Positions 1 through 12,935 are shown, counted from the stretch's first letter. The stretch is DNA of 53,427 nucleotides from Staphylococcus lugdunensis (GCF_002901705.1 NZ_PPPV01000012.1:225483-278909); one strand, 5' to 3'. Numbers and translations: made by a program. Notes: a model not told the origin generated them from the letters alone.

Positions 1-67
1 TTTTAACTTGCGAGCTATCGTTTGTTTGGATTATTCTAGATACATAAGTAAATAATGAGGTGTTTAT

Positions 68-2356
68 GTGAAAAAAGGTAGTAGAATAGTTGCATTTATA
101 TTACTTATTGTCCTCCTCTTTGCAGGAATGGGGCTTACATATAAGAATGTAATTAAAAATGTTAACCTTGGTTTAGATTTACAAGGTGGTTTCGAAGTCC
201 TTTATCAAGTTAAGCCATTGCAAAAAGGCGATAAAATTGATAAAAAAGCGCTTCAATCAACGGCTCAAACTTTAGAAAATCGTGTCAATGTGCTGGGGGT
301 ATCAGAACCACGAATTCAAGTTGAAGATCCAGACAGAATTAGAGTTCAACTTGCAGGCGTTAAAAATCAAAACCAAGCTCGTGACGTATTATCTTCCCAA
401 GCTAATTTAACAATTCGGGATGCGAATGATAATGTTAAACTGACAGGAAAAGATATCGTACAAGGTTCAGCAAAACAAGAATTTAAACAACAAACTAATG
501 AACCTACCGTTACATTTAAATTAAAAGATCGTGATAAGTTTAAAAAGGTAACTGAAGAAATCTCTAAGAAAAAAGAAAATATGATGGTTGTATGGCTTGA
601 TTATGAAAAAGGAGATAGTTATCACAAAGAACTTCAGAAAAAGAATGAAAATGATAGAAAATATGTGTCAGCTGCTTCTGTAAATCAACCAATTAATTCT
701 GATAGTGTTGAAATATCTGGTGGTTTCCATGGCCAAGAAGGGGTTAAAAAAGCTAAACAAATTTCAGAATTGCTCAATGCTGGTTCATTACCAGTTAAAC
801 TTGACGAGTTGACATCTACATCAGTTGGTGCACAATTCGGGCAAGATGCATTAGATAAAACTATTTTTGCCTCATTTATAGGTATTGCTGTTATTTATCT
901 ATTTATGGTTGGTTTCTATAGATTACCAGGTTTTGTAGCAATTATCGCATTAACGACATATATTTATTTAACACTTGTCGCATTTAATTTCATTTCTGGT
1001 GTATTAACATTACCTGGTCTAGCTGCGCTTGTTTTAGGCGTAGGTATGGCAGTGGATGCCAATATCATTATGTACGAGCGAATAAAAGATGAATTGCGAA
1101 TTGGTCGAACGCTTAAGCAAGCTTATACTAAAGCAAATCGAAGTTCGTTCCTTACCATTTTTGATTCAAACTTAACAACAGTTATTGCAGCCGCTGTATT
1201 ATTCTTCTTTGGTGAAAGTTCGGTTAAAGGTTTTGCGACAATGCTGTTATTAGGGATATTAATGATTTTTGTAACTGCAGTCTTCCTTTCTAGAGGGCTA
1301 TTATCATTACTGGTATCATCTAATTACTTCAAGAAAAAATTCTGGTTATTTGGTGTTAAGAAAAAACAATGTCATGATATCAATGAAGGTAAAGATGTTC
1401 ACGATTTGAAAACATCTTTCGAAAGATGGAACTTTGTAAAACTAGCCAAACCGTTAATTGGTTTGAGTATTCTTATCTTAATCGTTGGTATTGTTATTCT
1501 AAGTATTTTCAAACTGAATTTAGGTATTGACTTCTCAAGTGGTTCTCGTGTTGATGTTGAATCGAATCATTCACTATCACAAGCTAAAGTTGAGAAGACA
1601 ATGAAAGATGTTGGCTTAAAAGCCGATGAAATACAAATTAATGGTGATGGTAAAAAGCAAGCAACTATTATGTTTAAACATGATTTAGCTAAAAAAGACA
1701 TTGCCAAATTAAATGATAAATTTAAAAATGAATTTGGACATAGTCCTTCTGTAAATACAGTGTCACCTGTCATAGGTCAAGAGTTAGCTAAAAATGCTTT
1801 GAAGGCTTTAATATATGCTTCAATCGGTATTATCATTTATGTATCATTGCGTTTTGAATGGCGTATGGGATTGTCCTCAGTACTCGCATTATTGCATGAT
1901 GCCTTTATGATTGTGGCAGTCTTTAGTTTATTCCGTATCGAAGTAGATATCACGTTTATAGCTGCTGTATTAACAATCATTGGTTATTCCATCAACGATA
2001 CGATTGTAACGTTTGACCGCGTACGTGAAAACTTGCATAAGCTAAAAGTAATTACGTCGCCAGAACAAATTGACGATATCGTTAACCGATCAATTCGACA
2101 AACAATGACACGCTCAATCAATACTGTGCTTACCGTCATAGTTGTTGTAGTTGCCATATTACTATTCGGTGCACCAAGTATCTTTAATTTCTCGTTAGCT
2201 TTACTTGTAGGATTAATTTCTGGTGTATTCTCTTCAATCTTTATTGCTGTACCGCTTTGGGGTATTATGAAAAAACGACAATTAAAAAAATCTGATAAAG
2301 GTAAGTTGGTTGTCTATAAAGAGAAAAAATCAAATGACGAAAAAATTCTAGTTTAA
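68..2356 (+). CDS. secDF: SecDF fused protein-export membrane protein
   Basis: Accessory subunit of the Sec translocon that uses the proton gradient to help pull secreted proteins across the membrane. At 762 residues it is the natural SecD-SecF fusion typical of Firmicutes. The SecD half has an N-terminal membrane helix (about 7-24), the LGLDLQGG signature at 34-41, a long extracytoplasmic region, and the TM4 motif with Asp330 (VGMAVDAN). The SecF half has LGIDFSSG at 485-492 and the matching TM4 motif with Asn643-Asp644 (GYSINDT). The start is GTG, placed behind the ribosome binding site ATGAGGTG. An ATG two bases upstream runs straight into TGA, so it is not used. A hairpin terminator follows. 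Confidence 0.97.
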   Translation: MKKGSRIVAFILLIVLLFAGMGLTYKNVIKNVNLGLDLQGGFEVLYQVKPLQKGDKIDKKALQSTAQTLENRVNVLGVSEPRIQVEDPDRIRVQLAGVKNQNQARDVLSSQANLTIRDANDNVKLTGKDIVQGSAKQEFKQQTNEPTVTFKLKDRDKFKKVTEEISKKKENMMVVWLDYEKGDSYHKELQKKNENDRKYVSAASVNQPINSDSVEISGGFHGQEGVKKAKQISELLNAGSLPVKLDELTSTSVGAQFGQDALDKTIFASFIGIAVIYLFMVGFYRLPGFVAIIALTTYIYLTLVAFNFISGVLTLPGLAALVLGVGMAVDANIIMYERIKDELRIGRTLKQAYTKANRSSFLTIFDSNLTTVIAAAVLFFFGESSVKGFATMLLLGILMIFVTAVFLSRGLLSLLVSSNYFKKKFWLFGVKKKQCHDINEGKDVHDLKTSFERWNFVKLAKPLIGLSILILIVGIVILSIFKLNLGIDFSSGSRVDVESNHSLSQAKVEKTMKDVGLKADEIQINGDGKKQATIMFKHDLAKKDIAKLNDKFKNEFGHSPSVNTVSPVIGQELAKNALKALIYASIGIIIYVSLRFEWRMGLSSVLALLHDAFMIVAVFSLFRIEVDITFIAAVLTIIGYSINDTIVTFDRVRENLHKLKVITSPEQIDDIVNRSIRQTMTRSINTVLTVIVVVVAILLFGAPSIFNFSLALLVGLISGVFSSIFIAVPLWGIMKKRQLKKSDKGKLVVYKEKKSNDEKILV

Positions 2357-2364
2357 TCAACTGA

Positions 2365-2407
2365 AACATCATCGAATCATCTAATTAGTGGTTCGATGAT
2401 GTTTTTT
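2365..2407 (+). terminator. Intrinsic terminator after secDF
   Basis: A 12-bp perfect stem (AACATCATCGAA with its complement) around a 15-base loop, followed by a run of T. It begins nine bases after the secDF stop and separates it from recJ. Confidence 0.88.
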
Positions 2408-2616
2408 ATTGCTATATTACTTAAGAACAACAGATTTTTTAAAATGCTTGGCAAAATTATGATTTTCTTTACGCTTTCTACTAACTTTATAAAAAAACGA
2501 TAGTACTTCTACAAAGAAGATTTTTACAAACATCATAAAACTTAAAAAAATATATGTTGAAGCTTTTTATTTAAGCAGATTTTCGATATAATGGCTTTTG
2601 GAAATGAGGAAGGCTA

Positions 2617-4893
2617 ATGATTAAATCAAAATATACTTGGAATCACAATGAACCAACTCAATATATAGATGAACAAATAGCAAAGAAATATAAACTTTCT
2701 CCAATTATAAAAAAAGTGTTAGAAAGTAAACATATCGTAAATGAAAAAGATATTGAAGGATTATTGAATGGGCAACAACAATTGCATGAGCCATGGCTAT
2801 TAAGTGATATGACCAAAGCCATAGAACGCATTAATTTGGCAATTGATAAACACGAGCGCATTTTAATCTATGGTGATTATGACGCAGATGGTGTGACATC
2901 AACAACGATTATGGTAAAAACGCTTCAATCTTTAGGAGCAGAAGTAGGTTGGTATATTCCAAATCGTTTTTCTGAAGGTTATGGTCCGAATGAGTTAGCG
3001 TTTAAAAATGCTTATGATGAAGGTGTTTCACTTATCATTACAGTTGATAATGGTATTCAAGGACATCGTGAAATTGAAATGATTCAAGAATTAGGCGTAG
3101 ATGTTATTGTTACAGATCATCACGAAATGGGAAGCACTTTACCAGATGCTTTTGCGATTGTTCACCCCATGCACCCAGAATTCGACTATCCATGTCCGAA
3201 CCTTTGTGGTGCAGGGGTCGCTTATAAGGTTTCGCAAACGCTACTAAAAAATAATGTACCGCCATATTATATTGCTCTTGCTTCAATAGGAACCATTGCC
3301 GATTTAGTATCGTTAACAGATGAGAATAGAACCATTGTAAAAACGGGGTTATCTATATTAAATGATTATCAGCCTATTCAAATTGCAGCACTATTAAATG
3401 AAGCAAACTATAACGATCCCATTGATGAAGAAACAATTGGCTTTATCATCGGCCCGAGATTAAATGCTGTTGGACGATTAGAAGACGCATCATTAGCTGC
3501 TGAATTACTTATGACAGAAGATGCTGAAGAAGCAGCATTTTTAGCAGAGCAAGTTAATCATTTTAACAACGAACGAAAAGATATTGTATCAAAAATTACA
3601 GAAGAGGCTTTGTTACTTGCCAAAGAAGAAGTGGCTAAAGGGCGTCAATTTCTGCTGTTAGCAAAAGAAAATTGGCACGAAGGTGTGTTGGGAATTGTAG
3701 CGTCTAGAATTGTAGAAACATATGGATTGCCAACGCTCATTCTTAATATTGATGATGAACAACATTATGCAAAAGGATCAGCTCGTAGCATTGAACAAGT
3801 TTCAATGTTTGAAATCTTAAGTGACCATCAAAATTTAATATCTAAATTTGGTGGCCATCATATGGCTGCTGGGATGACAATGCCTATCGAAAACATATCT
3901 GAATTGCGAGAAGGCCTAAATGCATGGATGGCAAATTTGGCTCAGACGACATCGTTTGATCAGAAAAAACAAATAGATGTGAAAATTACAGAAGACGAGA
4001 TTACCGTTAATAACATTTACGATATAGAGCGATTAAAACCATTTGGAATCGACTTTAATAAACCATTATTTGAATTAGATGATGTCAATGTTAATTCATT
4101 GAAAGCGATTGGAAAAGATAAGAATCATTTAAAAATGACAATTGGTAACTCTAATTTGGCTACACTTTATTGGAATAGCGGAAGTTTAGTCGATGAGTTA
4201 GAGCTGAACCAACCAATTAACATGATAGGTCAGTTACAAATCAATGAATGGAATGGCAATCAATCACCACAATTTATCATTCAGGATATTGCTATCAATC
4301 AACAGCAAATTTTGGATTATAGAAGTAAACGGAAACAGCTATCAATCGATTTTCATGACGAGCAATTAGCCATATTAATTCATCCACAAAAAGAAAAATT
4401 AGATCATAATTATTATCATTATGGCGAAACTATTGATGAACATGTAAATCGTGTCGTATTACGTGATTTACCCCTTTCATTAGCACATTTATCAGAAAGT
4501 ATGAATGGTCATCAATTTTCTCAAATATATGTTGTTTTACAACATCAACATTCAATTTATTTCGAAGGTATGCCTGATAAAAAAACATTCAAAGCTTGCT
4601 TTAAAATACTGATGTCAAAACAGAAAGTAAATTTAGTCAACGATGGGATGGCATTATCGAAATTTTTGGGGATTCAGCCTAATACATTAAAATTTATGTT
4701 AAAAGTTTTTCTTGAACTAGGCTTTATTATAGATAGCAATGGTATAATATCAGTAAATCAAAATCCTAATAAACAGGATATAGAAGCAAGTCAAGTTTAT
4801 CAAACGAGAAAAGCAAGAATAGAAGTTGAAAAATTAATGCTGTATGATGATTTTCAGCATTTGAAACATTGGATTATCGAGCAAATGGGTTAA
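2617..4893 (+). CDS. recJ: Single-stranded-DNA-specific 5'-3' exonuclease RecJ
   Basis: Exonuclease acting in RecF-pathway recombination and mismatch/base-excision repair. It is a DHH-family protein of 758 residues: the phosphoesterase motif with Asp87, Asp89 and Asp91 (YGDYDADG) lies at 85-92, the DHH triad at 167-169, and the DHHA1 motif GGHH at 412-415. An OB-fold region and a C-terminal extension typical of Firmicute RecJ follow. The ATG is preceded by GAGGAAGG. The 260-base upstream spacer holds the secDF terminator and a possible -10 (TATAAT at 2587-2592) with no good -35. It is 19 bases from apt, so the two are probably co-transcribed. Confidence 0.96.
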   Translation: MIKSKYTWNHNEPTQYIDEQIAKKYKLSPIIKKVLESKHIVNEKDIEGLLNGQQQLHEPWLLSDMTKAIERINLAIDKHERILIYGDYDADGVTSTTIMVKTLQSLGAEVGWYIPNRFSEGYGPNELAFKNAYDEGVSLIITVDNGIQGHREIEMIQELGVDVIVTDHHEMGSTLPDAFAIVHPMHPEFDYPCPNLCGAGVAYKVSQTLLKNNVPPYYIALASIGTIADLVSLTDENRTIVKTGLSILNDYQPIQIAALLNEANYNDPIDEETIGFIIGPRLNAVGRLEDASLAAELLMTEDAEEAAFLAEQVNHFNNERKDIVSKITEEALLLAKEEVAKGRQFLLLAKENWHEGVLGIVASRIVETYGLPTLILNIDDEQHYAKGSARSIEQVSMFEILSDHQNLISKFGGHHMAAGMTMPIENISELREGLNAWMANLAQTTSFDQKKQIDVKITEDEITVNNIYDIERLKPFGIDFNKPLFELDDVNVNSLKAIGKDKNHLKMTIGNSNLATLYWNSGSLVDELELNQPINMIGQLQINEWNGNQSPQFIIQDIAINQQQILDYRSKRKQLSIDFHDEQLAILIHPQKEKLDHNYYHYGETIDEHVNRVVLRDLPLSLAHLSESMNGHQFSQIYVVLQHQHSIYFEGMPDKKTFKACFKILMSKQKVNLVNDGMALSKFLGIQPNTLKFMLKVFLELGFIIDSNGIISVNQNPNKQDIEASQVYQTRKARIEVEKLMLYDDFQHLKHWIIEQMG

Positions 4894-4912
4894 CTATTAG
4901 GAGGAAACAAAG

Positions 4913-5431
4913 ATGGATTTAAAGCAATATGTATCAGAAGTACAAGATTGGCCTAAGGCAGGGGTTAGTTTTAAAGATATTACAACAATCATGGATAATG
5001 GAGAAGCATATGGTTATGCAACTGACCAAATTGTTACTTATGCCAAAGAAAGAGAAGTAGATATTGTTGTAGGTCCTGAGGCAAGAGGATTTATTATTGG
5101 TTGCCCTGTTGCCTATTCAATGGGTATAGGTTTTGCACCAGTGAGAAAAGAAGGTAAATTACCACGTGAAGTTATTCGTTATGAATATGATTTAGAATAT
5201 GGCACAAATGTATTGACTATGCATAAAGATGCTATTAAACCAGGACAGCGTGTTCTAATTACAGATGATTTGCTAGCTACAGGTGGAACTATTGAAGCCG
5301 CAATAAAGCTTGTCGAAGCGTTAGGCGGAATTGTTGTTGGCATCGCTTTTATTATTGAATTAAAATATTTAAATGGTATAGAGAAAATCAAAGACTATGA
5401 CGTGATGAGTCTAATTTCATATGATGAATAA
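4913..5431 (+). CDS. apt: Adenine phosphoribosyltransferase
   Basis: Purine salvage enzyme that makes AMP from adenine and PRPP in the cytoplasm. Its 172 residues are the normal length. The PRPP-binding loop ([13 protein letters not shown]) lies at 114-126, with the two adjacent aspartates at 118-119. The start has a strong AGGAGG. It sits directly behind recJ and ends before a long hairpin terminator. The recJ-apt-rel order is the usual one in Bacillales. Confidence 0.97.
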   Translation: MDLKQYVSEVQDWPKAGVSFKDITTIMDNGEAYGYATDQIVTYAKEREVDIVVGPEARGFIIGCPVAYSMGIGFAPVRKEGKLPREVIRYEYDLEYGTNVLTMHKDAIKPGQRVLITDDLLATGGTIEAAIKLVEALGGIVVGIAFIIELKYLNGIEKIKDYDVMSLISYDE

Positions 5432-5474
5432 GCATAGAAGTTTATTATGAGCATTCTTTGCTCAACCATATTTT

Positions 5475-5530
5475 AATGGGAGTAGAATACAAAGTACAAA
5501 TTTGACTTTGTTTCTCTACTCCCATTTATT
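5475..5530 (+). terminator. Intrinsic terminator after apt
   Basis: Twelve-base arms (AATGGGAGTAGA at 5475-5486 and its complement at 5515-5526) flank a 28-base loop that contains a smaller inverted pair (CAAAG/CTTTG). A T-rich stretch follows. This ends the recJ-apt unit before the rel promoter. Confidence 0.75.
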
Positions 5531-5584
5531 TATCTTTTATGATGTAGTAAAATAGAGCTATTATTTATAAAAATTTAAACCACT

Positions 5585-5613
5585 TTATCACAATCTACTA
5601 ATTTTGGTAGAAT
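5585..5613 (+). promoter_or_regulatory. Probable rel promoter, extended -10
   Basis: TTATCA at 5585-5590, a 17-base spacer, then TAGAAT at 5608-5613 with TGG just before it (extended -10). This gives a start near 5620 and a leader of about 70 bases ahead of rel. Predicted from sequence only. Confidence 0.5.
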
Positions 5614-5615
5614 GA

Positions 5616-7880
<2,265 letters not shown>

Positions 7881-7895
7881 TGGAGGCGCATATCT

Positions 7896-8348
7896 ATGAG
7901 AATTGTGTTACAACGTGTAAAACGTGCAAGTGTCAAAAATAATAATATTCACCATTCTATAAAACAAGGCTACTGTTTGTTAGTAGGCTTTGGTAAATCA
8001 TCTACAGAACAAGATATTGAAACTTTGGCAAAGAAAATCGTTAATGCAAGATTATTTGAAGATGATGCAGGAAAATTAAATTTAAATCTTCAACAAGTTG
8101 AAGGTGAAATTTTGTCGATTTCACAATTTACCTTATTCGCCGATGTTAAAAAAGGAAATCGTCCTGGCTTTTCAAACTCGATGCCTCCGGATGAAGCAAA
8201 TCAACTTTATGAAAAATTTAATAAAGCGTTAAATGATTATGGTATTAATGTTCAAACTGGAGAATTTGGTACTGATATGGAAGTAGAAATTATTAATGAT
8301 GGACCTGTAACAATTATATATGAAAGTCAGGATGGCAAAATTTTATGA
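7896..8348 (+). CDS. dtd: D-aminoacyl-tRNA deacylase
   Basis: Removes D-amino acids mischarged onto tRNA (and glycine from tRNA-Ala in the wider family), a proofreading step in translation. Its 150 residues match the family. It carries the SQFTLFAD motif and the C-terminal Gly-Pro motif (NDGPVTI) that builds the cross-subunit active site. The ATG lies behind TGGAGGCG. Its stop overlaps the lytH start by four bases (ATGA), showing translational coupling. Confidence 0.96.
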   Translation: MRIVLQRVKRASVKNNNIHHSIKQGYCLLVGFGKSSTEQDIETLAKKIVNARLFEDDAGKLNLNLQQVEGEILSISQFTLFADVKKGNRPGFSNSMPPDEANQLYEKFNKALNDYGINVQTGEFGTDMEVEIINDGPVTIIYESQDGKIL

Positions 8349-9220
8349 ATAAAATACAATCCTGGCTATCAAAATATAAAATAAAAAATAAACCCACTAT
8401 GATTGCATTGATTTCCTTTGTATTATTTTTAATCTTGTTATTTTTATTTTTGAATCATAACGACCAAAAAAGTGATCGTATTACTGTAGTTGAAAACTCA
8501 GAATTAAGAACCGGTCCTAACGCAGCATATCCCGTTATCGAAAAGGTAGATAAGGGCGAAGGTTTTACAAAGATTAATCAAACAGGCAAATGGATTGAAG
8601 TACAGAATCGGCAAGAAACTAAAAAAGGATGGATTGCAGGCTGGCATACGAGCTTAAATATCAAGAAAGATGTTAGTCAAAGTCAAGAACCATTAAAAGG
8701 GAAAACAATTGTACTTGACCCTGGTCATGGTGGTAGTGATCAGGGAGCTTCAAGTAGAACAAACAAAAAAAGCTTAGAAAAAAATTATACACTTAAAAGC
8801 GCCTTAGAACTAAAGACCTTACTAGAAAAAGAAGGCGCACATGTTAAAATGACCAGAAGTGATGATGAATACGTAAAACTTGAGGACCGTAAAGCATCAG
8901 GTGATATATTTATGAGCATACATAACGATTCTCTTGAAAGTTCTGTGGCAAATGGCGCTACAGTTTATTGGTATAAAGATAGTCAAAGCAAGTTAGCCGA
9001 AACGCTAAATGCATCAATCCAAAAAAAGGCATTATTATCTAATAGAGGTGCCAAACAAGAAAATTATCAAGTGTTACGACAATCTAAAATACCGGCAGTG
9101 CTCTTAGAACTTGGCTATATTAGTAATCCTACAGATGAAACAATGATTAGAGACCAACATCATCGTCATATTGTACTTGAAGGTGTTGTCGATGGGCTAA
9201 AACAATATTTTGCTTCATAA
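8345..9220 (+). CDS. lytH: Membrane-anchored cell-wall amidase LytH
   Basis: N-acetylmuramoyl-L-alanine amidase (Amidase_3) that trims stem peptides from uncrosslinked peptidoglycan. In S. aureus, LytH works with the polytopic membrane partner ActH and influences where new wall is made. The 291 residues show a basic N-terminus, one membrane helix (about 19-37), an SH3-like domain (about 45-105) and the amidase domain (about 118-290). The zinc ligands are His128 (LDPGHGG), Glu145 and His193 (SIHND), with the late LLELGYISN segment holding the catalytic Glu. No actH is present in this window. Confidence 0.93.
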   Translation: MNKIQSWLSKYKIKNKPTMIALISFVLFLILLFLFLNHNDQKSDRITVVENSELRTGPNAAYPVIEKVDKGEGFTKINQTGKWIEVQNRQETKKGWIAGWHTSLNIKKDVSQSQEPLKGKTIVLDPGHGGSDQGASSRTNKKSLEKNYTLKSALELKTLLEKEGAHVKMTRSDDEYVKLEDRKASGDIFMSIHNDSLESSVANGATVYWYKDSQSKLAETLNASIQKKALLSNRGAKQENYQVLRQSKIPAVLLELGYISNPTDETMIRDQHHRHIVLEGVVDGLKQYFAS

Positions 9221-9222
9221 AC

Positions 9223-9251
9223 TTGCAATTTAAGCGAAAAATCGTTAATAT
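9223..9251 (+). promoter_or_regulatory. Promoter of the hisS-aspS leader
   Basis: TTGCAA at 9223-9228, a 17-base spacer, and TAATAT at 9246-9251, starting three bases after the lytH stop. Transcription would begin near 9258, just ahead of the T-box leader. Confidence 0.6.
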
Positions 9252-9257
9252 TAAATA

Positions 9258-9527
9258 TGAAATTTATAAACAAAACCGGTCATATTCTTGAAAGAATTAA
9301 TGAAAAGGTAGCAATCATTGCGTAGAGATATAATCCTTGGCTGTAAGATTATACGGAGTAATTAATGTCTTTGAACACAAGAACAGGTGCTTTATGAAAG
9401 TAAAGCCGTCATGCGTACGTTACACGTAATGAGTGGATTGAACTGATATATTTCAATCAATTAGGGTGGCAACACGGATATTCGTCCCTTGTATAGTTTT
9501 TTACTGTACAAGGGGCGTTTAATTTTT
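9258..9527 (+). promoter_or_regulatory. T-box riboswitch (tRNA-His) of hisS-aspS
   Basis: Leader RNA that reads uncharged tRNA and then allows read-through. Visible parts: AGAGA of Stem I near 9324, the T-box itself (AGGGTGGCAACACGG, 9463-9477) in the antiterminator, and a competing terminator made of the arms at 9483-9493 and 9506-9517 followed by a T-rich run. The likely specifier is CAC (His) at 9376-9378, within GAACACAAG, the usual GAA-codon context. It fills the whole lytH-hisS gap and shows that supply of charged tRNA-His controls hisS and probably aspS. Confidence 0.92.
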
Positions 9528-9554
9528 GAAAAAATTAATAGTAGGAGTGATGAT

Positions 9555-10814
9555 ATGATTAAGATTCCTCGTGGTACACAAGATATACTGCCAGAAGAAA
9601 CTGCTAAATGGCGCTATATTGAAAATAAATTAGCTCAACTTATGAAATTATATAATTATCAAGAAATAAGAACCCCTATTTTTGAAAGTACAGATTTATT
9701 TGCACGTGGTGTAGGTGACTCTACTGATGTAGTACAAAAAGAGATGTACACTTTTAAAGACAAAGGTAATAGAAGTATTACATTGCGTCCTGAAGGTACA
9801 GCAGCAGTTGTAAGATCTTATATCGAAAATAAAATGCAAGGCTTACCTAATCAACCAGTTAAGTTATATTATAACGGACCAATGTTTAGATACGAACGTA
9901 AACAAAAGGGGCGTTATCGTCAATTTACACAATTTGGTGTTGAAGCAATAGGTGCTGAAGATCCAAGTATTGATGCTGAAGTTCTAGCAATGGTAATGCA
10001 AATATACCAATCTTTTGGTTTAAAGCATCTTAAATTAGTAATTAATAGCATTGGTGATGCAGAATCAAGAAAAGAATACAATGAAGCGCTAGTAAAACAC
10101 TTTGAACCAGTTATTGATGATTTTTGTTCTGATTGTCAATCACGTTTACACACGAATCCAATGAGAATATTAGATTGTAAAGTAGACCGTGATAAAAAAG
10201 CCATTAAAACTGCACCAAAGATTACTGACTATTTAAATGATGAATCTAAGGCATATTATGAAGCTGTCAAACAATATTTAGATGATTTAAACATACCTTA
10301 TGTTGAAGATTCAAACCTTGTGCGGGGCTTAGATTACTACACCCACACGGCATTTGAATTAATGATGGATAACCCTAATTATGACGGCGCGATAACAACT
10401 TTATGTGGTGGCGGTCGTTATAACGGTTTATTGCAATTATTGGACGGTCCTAATCAAACTGGTATTGGCTTTGCACTAAGTATCGAACGCTTATTATTGG
10501 CACTAGAAGAAGAAAATATCGACATCGTTGAAAATGAAACATTAGATTTATTTATTGTTACGATGGGAGAAGCAGCCAATCATTTTGCAGTAAAATTACT
10601 TAATGATTGTCGTAAAAATGGCATAAGTGCTGATAAAGATTATTTAAATCGTAAAATTAAGGGTCAAATGAAACAAGCTGATCGTTTGAATGCAACTTAT
10701 ACAATTGTTATTGGCGACCAAGAACTTGATAATCAAATTGTAGAAGTTAAACATATGGAATCAGGCAATTCAGAAACTGTTAAATTTGAGAATTTATTAA
10801 GTTATTTTAAATAA
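9555..10814 (+). CDS. hisS: Histidyl-tRNA synthetase
   Basis: Class II synthetase that charges tRNA-His. The start is ATG 9555 (MIKIPRGTQD) behind AGGAGTGATG. A longer frame open from 9489 lies inside the T-box terminator and has no ribosome binding site. It has 419 residues with motif 2 (RPEGTAAVVRSY), the two histidine-binding signatures (LVRGLDYYT and GGGRYN) and a C-terminal anticodon-binding domain. aspS follows after 22 bases, so one T-box controls both genes. Confidence 0.97.
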   Translation: MIKIPRGTQDILPEETAKWRYIENKLAQLMKLYNYQEIRTPIFESTDLFARGVGDSTDVVQKEMYTFKDKGNRSITLRPEGTAAVVRSYIENKMQGLPNQPVKLYYNGPMFRYERKQKGRYRQFTQFGVEAIGAEDPSIDAEVLAMVMQIYQSFGLKHLKLVINSIGDAESRKEYNEALVKHFEPVIDDFCSDCQSRLHTNPMRILDCKVDRDKKAIKTAPKITDYLNDESKAYYEAVKQYLDDLNIPYVEDSNLVRGLDYYTHTAFELMMDNPNYDGAITTLCGGGRYNGLLQLLDGPNQTGIGFALSIERLLLALEEENIDIVENETLDLFIVTMGEAANHFAVKLLNDCRKNGISADKDYLNRKIKGQMKQADRLNATYTIVIGDQELDNQIVEVKHMESGNSETVKFENLLSYFK

Positions 10815-10836
10815 GTAAGAGAAAGGAACATGATAC

Positions 10837-12603
10837 ATGACTAAGAGAACAACATACTGTGGCCTTGTAACAGAAGAATTATTGGGAGAAAAAATAACGT
10901 TAAAAGGATGGGTGCATAATCGCCGTGATTTAGGTGGTTTAATTTTTATTGACTTAAGAGATAGAGAGGGTATTGTTCAAATCGTATTTAACCCTGCTTT
11001 CTCACAAGAAGCACTTAATATTGCAGAAACTGTTCGTTCAGAATATGTAGTTGAAGTACAGGGACAAGTAACAAAACGTGATCCAGAAACTATAAATCCT
11101 AAAATCAAAACAGGACAAGTTGAGGTTCAAGTTTCTCATATTGAAGTAATTAATAAATCTGAAACACCACCATTTTCAATCAACGAAGAAAATCAAAATG
11201 TAGATGAAAATATACGTTTAAAATATCGCTACCTAGATTTAAGACGCACCGAATTAGCACAAACATTTAAAATGAGACATCAAATTACGCAATCAATTCG
11301 TCACTATCTTGATAATAATGGCTTTTTCGACATTGAAACACCCGTTTTAACAAAATCGACTCCTGAAGGTGCCCGTGACTATTTAGTTCCTTCTCGTGTC
11401 CACGAAGGTGAATTTTACGCTTTACCACAATCTCCACAGCTATTTAAGCAATTATTAATGATTAGTGGTTTCGATAAATATTATCAAATTGTTAAATGTT
11501 TCCGCGATGAAGACTTACGTGCTGATCGCCAACCTGAATTTACTCAAGTCGATATTGAGATGAGCTTTGTAGACCAAGAAGATGTAATGGCTATGGGCGA
11601 AGAAATGCTACGAAAAGTTGTTAAAGACGTAAAAAGTATTGATGTTGAAGGGCCATTCCCACGCATGACATACAACGAAGCTATGAGTCGTTATGGTTCT
11701 GATAAGCCTGACACTCGTTTTGATATGGAATTAATTGATGTGTCGAAACTTGGAACAGAAATGGACTTTAAGGTATTTAAAGATACAGTTAATCAAAACG
11801 GTCAAGTCAAAGCAATTGTTGCCAAAGGTGCAGCCGACAACTATACACGTAAAGATATGGATGGGTTAACTGAATTTGTTAATATATACGGTGCTAAAGG
11901 ATTAGCTTGGGTCAAAGTAGTTGAGGAAGGGTTAAGTGGCCCTATTGCTCGATTCTTTGAAGATGCTAATGTAGCGACATTAACTGAGTTAACGGGGGCA
12001 GAGCCAGGAGATTTGGTTATGTTTGTGGCTGATAAACCTAATGTTGTGGCACAAAGCCTAGGTGCACTGCGTATCAAACTTGCAAAAGAGCTAGGTTTAA
12101 TTGATGAAACAAAGCTAAACTTCTTATGGGTAACTGATTGGCCATTACTTGAATATGACGAAGATGCAAAAAGATATGTTGCAGCACACCATCCATTCAC
12201 TTCACCAAAAGAAGAAGATATTAAAAAATTAGATTCTGAACCTGAAAATGCGCAAGCCAATGCATATGATATTGTATTAAATGGCTATGAATTAGGTGGT
12301 GGTTCTATTAGAATTCATCATGGTGACTTACAAGAAAAAATGTTTGAAGTTTTAGGATTTACTAAAGAACAAGCCCAAGAACAGTTCGGCTTCTTATTAG
12401 ATGCCTTTAAATATGGTGCACCGCCACATGGTGGAATAGCTCTAGGTTTGGACAGATTAGTTATGTTATTGACAAATCGAACTAACTTAAGAGATACAAT
12501 TGCATTCCCTAAAACTGCATCAGCAACTTGTCTATTAACCGATGCACCTAGCGACGTGTCTGATAAACAATTACAAGAATTATCACTTAGAATTCGACAT
12601 TAA
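10837..12603 (+). CDS. aspS: Aspartyl-tRNA synthetase
   Basis: Class IIb synthetase that charges tRNA-Asp; 588 residues, the bacterial length. It has an N-terminal OB-fold anticodon domain (about 1-105), the catalytic core with motif 2 around [16 protein letters not shown], a bacterial GAD insertion domain in the middle, and motif 3 with GLDRLVMLL near the C-terminus. The ATG is preceded by AGAGAAAGGA. It is the second gene of the hisS operon, followed directly by the 6S RNA gene as in Bacillus. Confidence 0.97.
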   Translation: MTKRTTYCGLVTEELLGEKITLKGWVHNRRDLGGLIFIDLRDREGIVQIVFNPAFSQEALNIAETVRSEYVVEVQGQVTKRDPETINPKIKTGQVEVQVSHIEVINKSETPPFSINEENQNVDENIRLKYRYLDLRRTELAQTFKMRHQITQSIRHYLDNNGFFDIETPVLTKSTPEGARDYLVPSRVHEGEFYALPQSPQLFKQLLMISGFDKYYQIVKCFRDEDLRADRQPEFTQVDIEMSFVDQEDVMAMGEEMLRKVVKDVKSIDVEGPFPRMTYNEAMSRYGSDKPDTRFDMELIDVSKLGTEMDFKVFKDTVNQNGQVKAIVAKGAADNYTRKDMDGLTEFVNIYGAKGLAWVKVVEEGLSGPIARFFEDANVATLTELTGAEPGDLVMFVADKPNVVAQSLGALRIKLAKELGLIDETKLNFLWVTDWPLLEYDEDAKRYVAAHHPFTSPKEEDIKKLDSEPENAQANAYDIVLNGYELGGGSIRIHHGDLQEKMFEVLGFTKEQAQEQFGFLLDAFKYGAPPHGGIALGLDRLVMLLTNRTNLRDTIAFPKTASATCLLTDAPSDVSDKQLQELSLRIRH

Positions 12604-12705
12604 TTAAGAATGTTTATGTCAATCTTACAACTTTATTGCGCGTAACTTTTAACATATCGAATCGTTTTAGTTTCAAATTATCTATAATGGTGCTATGATG
12701 TAGTC

Positions 12706-12935
12706 ATAAGATAGTCATCTGTGGTGTACGTAAGTTTGCTTTTTAATTTGGGCCTAACACTCTTTGATCAGGGAGCCTAATAGGTTTTCTTGCAGCGCAC
12801 ACGCCTCAATTGGAGGACTTGCAAAACAAGAAACAGGGCACCCACCTGTATATAGCAGGCCGAATGATCAAGCTATGATAACTACGGCACCTATGGACTC
12901 TATCGGTACGCAAGACTTTGTCTTGCGTATTTTAT
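12706..12935 (+). ncRNA. ssrS: 6S RNA (SsrS)
   Basis: Global RNA regulator that mimics an open promoter and binds housekeeping RNA polymerase. The region between aspS and tcdA has no convincing gene. It has an extended -10 (TGCTATGAT, 12691-12699), complementary ends forming a closing stem (AGTC/GACT and GGTG/CACC), a long partly paired interior, and a clear terminator (stem 12907-12916 with 12920-12929, then T-rich). The place between aspS and the tcdA/yrvM gene is that of B. subtilis bsrA (6S-1). The exact 5' end is an estimate. A 70-codon frame here (12764-12976) has no ribosome binding site and is not a gene. Confidence 0.85.

Noticed and set aside
9489..9554. 22-residue N-terminal extension of HisS
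   Set aside because: It falls in the T-box terminator hairpin. MIKIPRGTQD at 9555 is the typical HisS start.
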